In this document: positions 60,632 to 64,000 of the stretch, piece by piece
Layout of the letters: each line of letters opens with the position of its first letter
Position numbering within the stretch: position 1 is the first letter of the stretch
Origin: Lateolabrax maculatus
Lineage: Eukaryota > Chordata > Actinopteri > Acropomatiformes > Lateolabracidae
Reading direction: 5' to 3'
Assembly (NCBI GenBank): GCA_031216445.1
Contig: CM062214.1
Span: forward strand, 15,282,001-15,346,000
DNA length: 64,000 nt
Translations under genes and position numbers: made by a program
Notes under the pieces: generated by a model
Databases searched by the model: none
Seen by the model: the letters and a program-made list of their open reading frames with translations, nothing else
Told to the model about the DNA's origin: nothing

Positions 60632-63600
60632 GTAAGTATTTCTTTTCAATATTAATATTTGATCTGTGTTCACTGGTGGGGAGGCCGTAACATGCTTTTT
60701 TTTTTTGTTGTTTTTTTTGTTGCAGCCCTGTTTAACTTCTTTTAAAGCAGTCTTTTGCCGGCTGGTGGGATGAATAATGTGTTTAAAATGTATTTATTGC
60801 ACACAAAAACAACAACAACAACACGGGGATGCCTTGTTAGATCAGGATTGTGCCACTCAATACGGCCAGCCTAGTGAGCACACAGCTGACAGACGTGTGC
60901 CTTTTTTTTTTTTTTTTTTTTTTTTTAAACTTATATATTAGCCGAGGACCATGTGGTACAGCTGCCCGGCGGTGGCTCAACACAATTAAGCGAAAATCCG
61001 CGTTGTGCTGCGCCACATCGCCTCGTCCGACGAGGGAGAGACACCGGGCACACGTCGCCGCCGGACATCCGAAAAAAAAAAAAACCAAAAAAAAAAAAAA
61101 ACCCAGCAGAGGATGAATCCAGGGACCGGAGCTGAAGGTTACTACGACCATGTGGCCATTTTGCATTCGGCGGTGTGGCGTCGCTGCGCACGAACGAGCC
61201 GGAATCACACCAACTATCGCTTCTCGTTTAAAAAAAAAAAAAAATAATAATATTAATAATAAAAACAAAGGCCACGGAGTCTTGAGAGACGGGCTTCAGC
61301 CGGCCGTCACCGTAAATACTCACCATGTTTAAAAAAATAAAATAAAATAGAAAAAGGGATAATCGCATTTTTATCTCTGTTGTCATGAAACCTGCAGCCA
61401 CACAGCCCTGCTCTGTGTGCGTCCTGTGACATGAAGCCTGGACATGCGGGAGCACCTGAGTTCATGGCCTGTCACTCTGATCAAACAATAGAAAGTGTCT
61501 TTGCACCTGTAACAAACATGTCAAAAACTTTTAGAATATATCAGCCTTTTGGGAAGACACTGAAGAGTAGGCGATTATGGTTATGTATTGCTATTTTCGA
61601 ATTTGAAAGTCGTTTTTTTGTCTGATTCCTTTTTTGAGTGAAAAAGATAATCTTGTTTTAGTCGTTTCTCATGGAATTAGCTACATTCAGCCACTTTTCA
61701 TTGTACTTACACGCATAGTCATGTAAAATGTTTGAGCTTCTACCAGTTATATTGCTCTTGCTGTGATTTCTTTATTTTTTGTGGTTTCAAATTTTAAACA
61801 GGCTCAAATACTTCAGGGAGCATATTTAAGTGTTTTCATCTAATCTAAAGTAATTTTATCTAATGTAGCGTGCATAGCAGCCAGAATCAAGCCTGCTTTT
61901 TGCCAATGCTTAAATAGAACAACTGGGAATCATTGAGCGTTGCTTCTCTTTTTATTGGTCAGTGTGTGTGTATATATATATACAGCTGTTAGAATTATTT
62001 TCTGTAATTAGTTTCTGATGATGTGCAGTATCAGGCGTGTCAGTTGAATCCCTCTAAATACCATTTTGAGCAAAGATAATACCATAATATCTGTCTAAAA
62101 ACAATCTTTAGCCCAACACTAAATGGATTAGATGATTTTGTCCTGCATTTTGTCTGTGAACTTAAAAAAAAGTATGTTACATTTATTAGTTGAGACAAGG
62201 AGAAGAATGTGGTTTAACTGAAGAACATTGTTGTTTGTTTCTTTGGTTGCATTTCTGTCGATAATCGACATTTTTAGACAACTTCCACTCTAGTAGTACG
62301 TCAAAGTCCCGATCCTGTTGAGCCGTTTTCAAGTCACACAACAGACTATTATCAGATTGCCTCCACCTTGAGCACAGAGGCTGTGATTATTTGCCTGCCT
62401 TACATGGGTGGCGTGGCATGATTTGTTTGTGTATATGTGTGTGTTTAGAGTTTTACGTCCCTTCCATGGAACTAATGTGTCTGTTTCCTGAGAATATACG
62501 TGGGACGGTGGAGACAACTTGACTTGGGAAGGAGATATGCAGACTGACCTCTATTAGCATTCAAATAGAAGAAAAAACGTAATTTTAGTCCTGTTGAGCA
62601 GTGGTTTGACCGCAGCCACGTGGGGGTGCGTTTCTCTGCGCCCCCTCCCTGAGCGCAGTGAGACACCCATGAACGCAGCTGGGGGCTGGGAGACAAGTGG
62701 TTACTCTCAGATCTTGACGCTCTGTGGTGTATAATACATCAGGCCTTCAAGAACAAAGAGTTCAGAGACAAAGACTGCAGTGAATATCAAGACAGGGATG
62801 GGTCTCACCAGTTTTATCGCTTGGGTATGATGTTTACTTCACTGGGCTGTAGAGTGTCAGAATTTCCAGCTTCTATCATCACTTAGTGGAAAATCACAGA
62901 TATCCAAGAGCACCATTAGGGGTTGAAAACTTTTTTTTTTTTTTGCCCTGTTCGTTTTGATAATCTGTCCACACCAATAAAATGTAATTAAGCTCCCTTT
63001 TAACTCTCACCACAGTAAACTTTCCATGCCATGGCTTCCAAGTATGCAGCAAACAAGTCTCTAAAAGGGAGAGAGAGCGCCAGGGAGATAGAGACTTGGT
63101 GTTTGGAAATAGAACGTGCAAAAATACACTTGCAAGAGAAACAGACTTGGTTTTGTTGATTGGAAGAGTAGGGAGTTTGTGAACTGTTTTATTGGCTTTC
63201 GCTGTTCACACGCAGCGGCCTCCTGTATAGACCGATGCGCTTAACTTCATCACTCGGCACCACTACTATTACAGTTATAAATAGACATGTCACCAACAAC
63301 ATTGGCGCAGGGGGTTGTGTGAGTACAGGCACCCTCTGTCCCGTTCCATGAGGGCACACCAGTGTTCCTGCTCGGTTATTTATGAAGGGACATGTTGCTC
63401 CGGAAAACGTGAATGGCGGCTGAAATAATCAAACGTCAGCAAGCATTGTGTTTGACAGGCACCCCTCCTACCTTTCCCTCTGGGGTATGGCACGTTGCAG
63501 CACAGCTCTCCCTGTCACGATGGGGCAAGTGGCTCAGATATGACTGCTGTCACTCTACTCCAAGGTGCCCCACTCCATCTTGTGACTGGGCCTACATGGT

Positions 63601-64000
63601 TATATACACCCCCCCACCCCTCCCTGCACCATGCGTTCCCTTCCCCCACTCCTGCCCTGCCTGGATGCAGGAATGCCTTGTCTCACCCCCAGTTGAGAAA
63701 GTGTCGGGAGTGCTCATAGCCCTGTGGTGCGTGTACAAGTGTGTCCGTGTGCGTGCGTGTGAGTTTATTGTGCAGCTCTCTGTGTGCACTGCAGCAGGAC
63801 TCAGCGTGACAGCCTGAGTCAGTGGCGTGCCCCTGTGTAAGGATGTGAAAGTGTGTCACTGGGCTAGTTTGTGAGAGTGCAGTCAAATGCTGTCCTGCAG
63901 CTCCTCCAGGCTGCCAGCTGAGGTTTACAATGCTTAATTAAACACTTTATTTCAAGTGGCCAGTTTTTTGCATTTGCTCAAATGCAGTCTCTGGCCAACC
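60632..64000 (+). other. igf1r: start of igf1r intron 1
   Basis: Non-coding sequence with T tracts (60,901-60,926), A-rich runs (61,071-61,100, 61,230-61,243) and CpG-rich islands that may extend the promoter (60,940-61,220). The human gene has a very large first intron, so absence of exon 2 is expected. No other gene was recognised. Confidence 0.6.

Overview
The window is nuclear DNA from a ray-finned fish, most likely a percomorph teleost. The genes are split into many short exons with compact GT-AG introns. The AT-rich non-coding DNA is full of (GT)n microsatellites and teleost-type MITEs, SINEs and LINE tails, and five vertebrate genes plus the first exon of a sixth all lie on the + strand. 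No prokaryotic, organellar or CRISPR-like sequence was seen, and no tRNA, rRNA or other functional RNA gene was recognised.

Layout. 1-13,301: the 3' two thirds of von Willebrand factor (vwf), 32 exons from the D3 assembly through A1-A2-A3, D4, the VWC string and the cystine knot. 13,302-14,420: two abutting repeats. 14,530-34,117: anoctamin 2 (ano2), with a CpG-rich promoter and untranslated first exon, 26 coding exons and a very long cytosolic tail. 34,118-36,260: intergenic. 36,269-40,275: a ceramide synthase of the CerS2/CerS3 group (called cers3 from context), 10 coding exons. 40,740-45,190: cfap161, a ciliary gene with an RFX X-box just upstream. 46,400-54,976: a high-affinity choline transporter of the SLC5A7 type, with a GC-rich 5' exon and 8 coding exons. 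54,977-59,150: intergenic. 59,150-64,000: the promoter/5' UTR and signal-peptide exon of a gene whose first 31 residues match insulin-like growth factor 1 receptor (igf1r), followed by part of its first intron.

The genes do not form a pathway; they are a conserved vertebrate neighbourhood. vwf and ano2 are adjacent in human 12p13. CERS3, CFAP161 and IGF1R lie in human 15q25-q26. The window therefore joins two human synteny blocks, with an SLC5A7-like gene (human 2q12) set inside the second.

Exon joins were worked out by eye from splice signals, reading-frame continuity and family alignment from memory. For every gene complete at both ends the summed exon length is a multiple of three: ano2 1,334 aa, ceramide synthase 373 aa, cfap161 293 aa, slc5a7 545 aa. 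The visible part of vwf gives 1,917 aa. The most unusual observations are the roughly 415-residue repetitive tail of ano2, the altered A2 cleavage-site region of vwf, a GC-AG intron in vwf, splice sites embedded in (GT)n tracts in the ceramide synthase and choline transporter genes, and a reverse-oriented LTR-like element in cfap161 intron 1.
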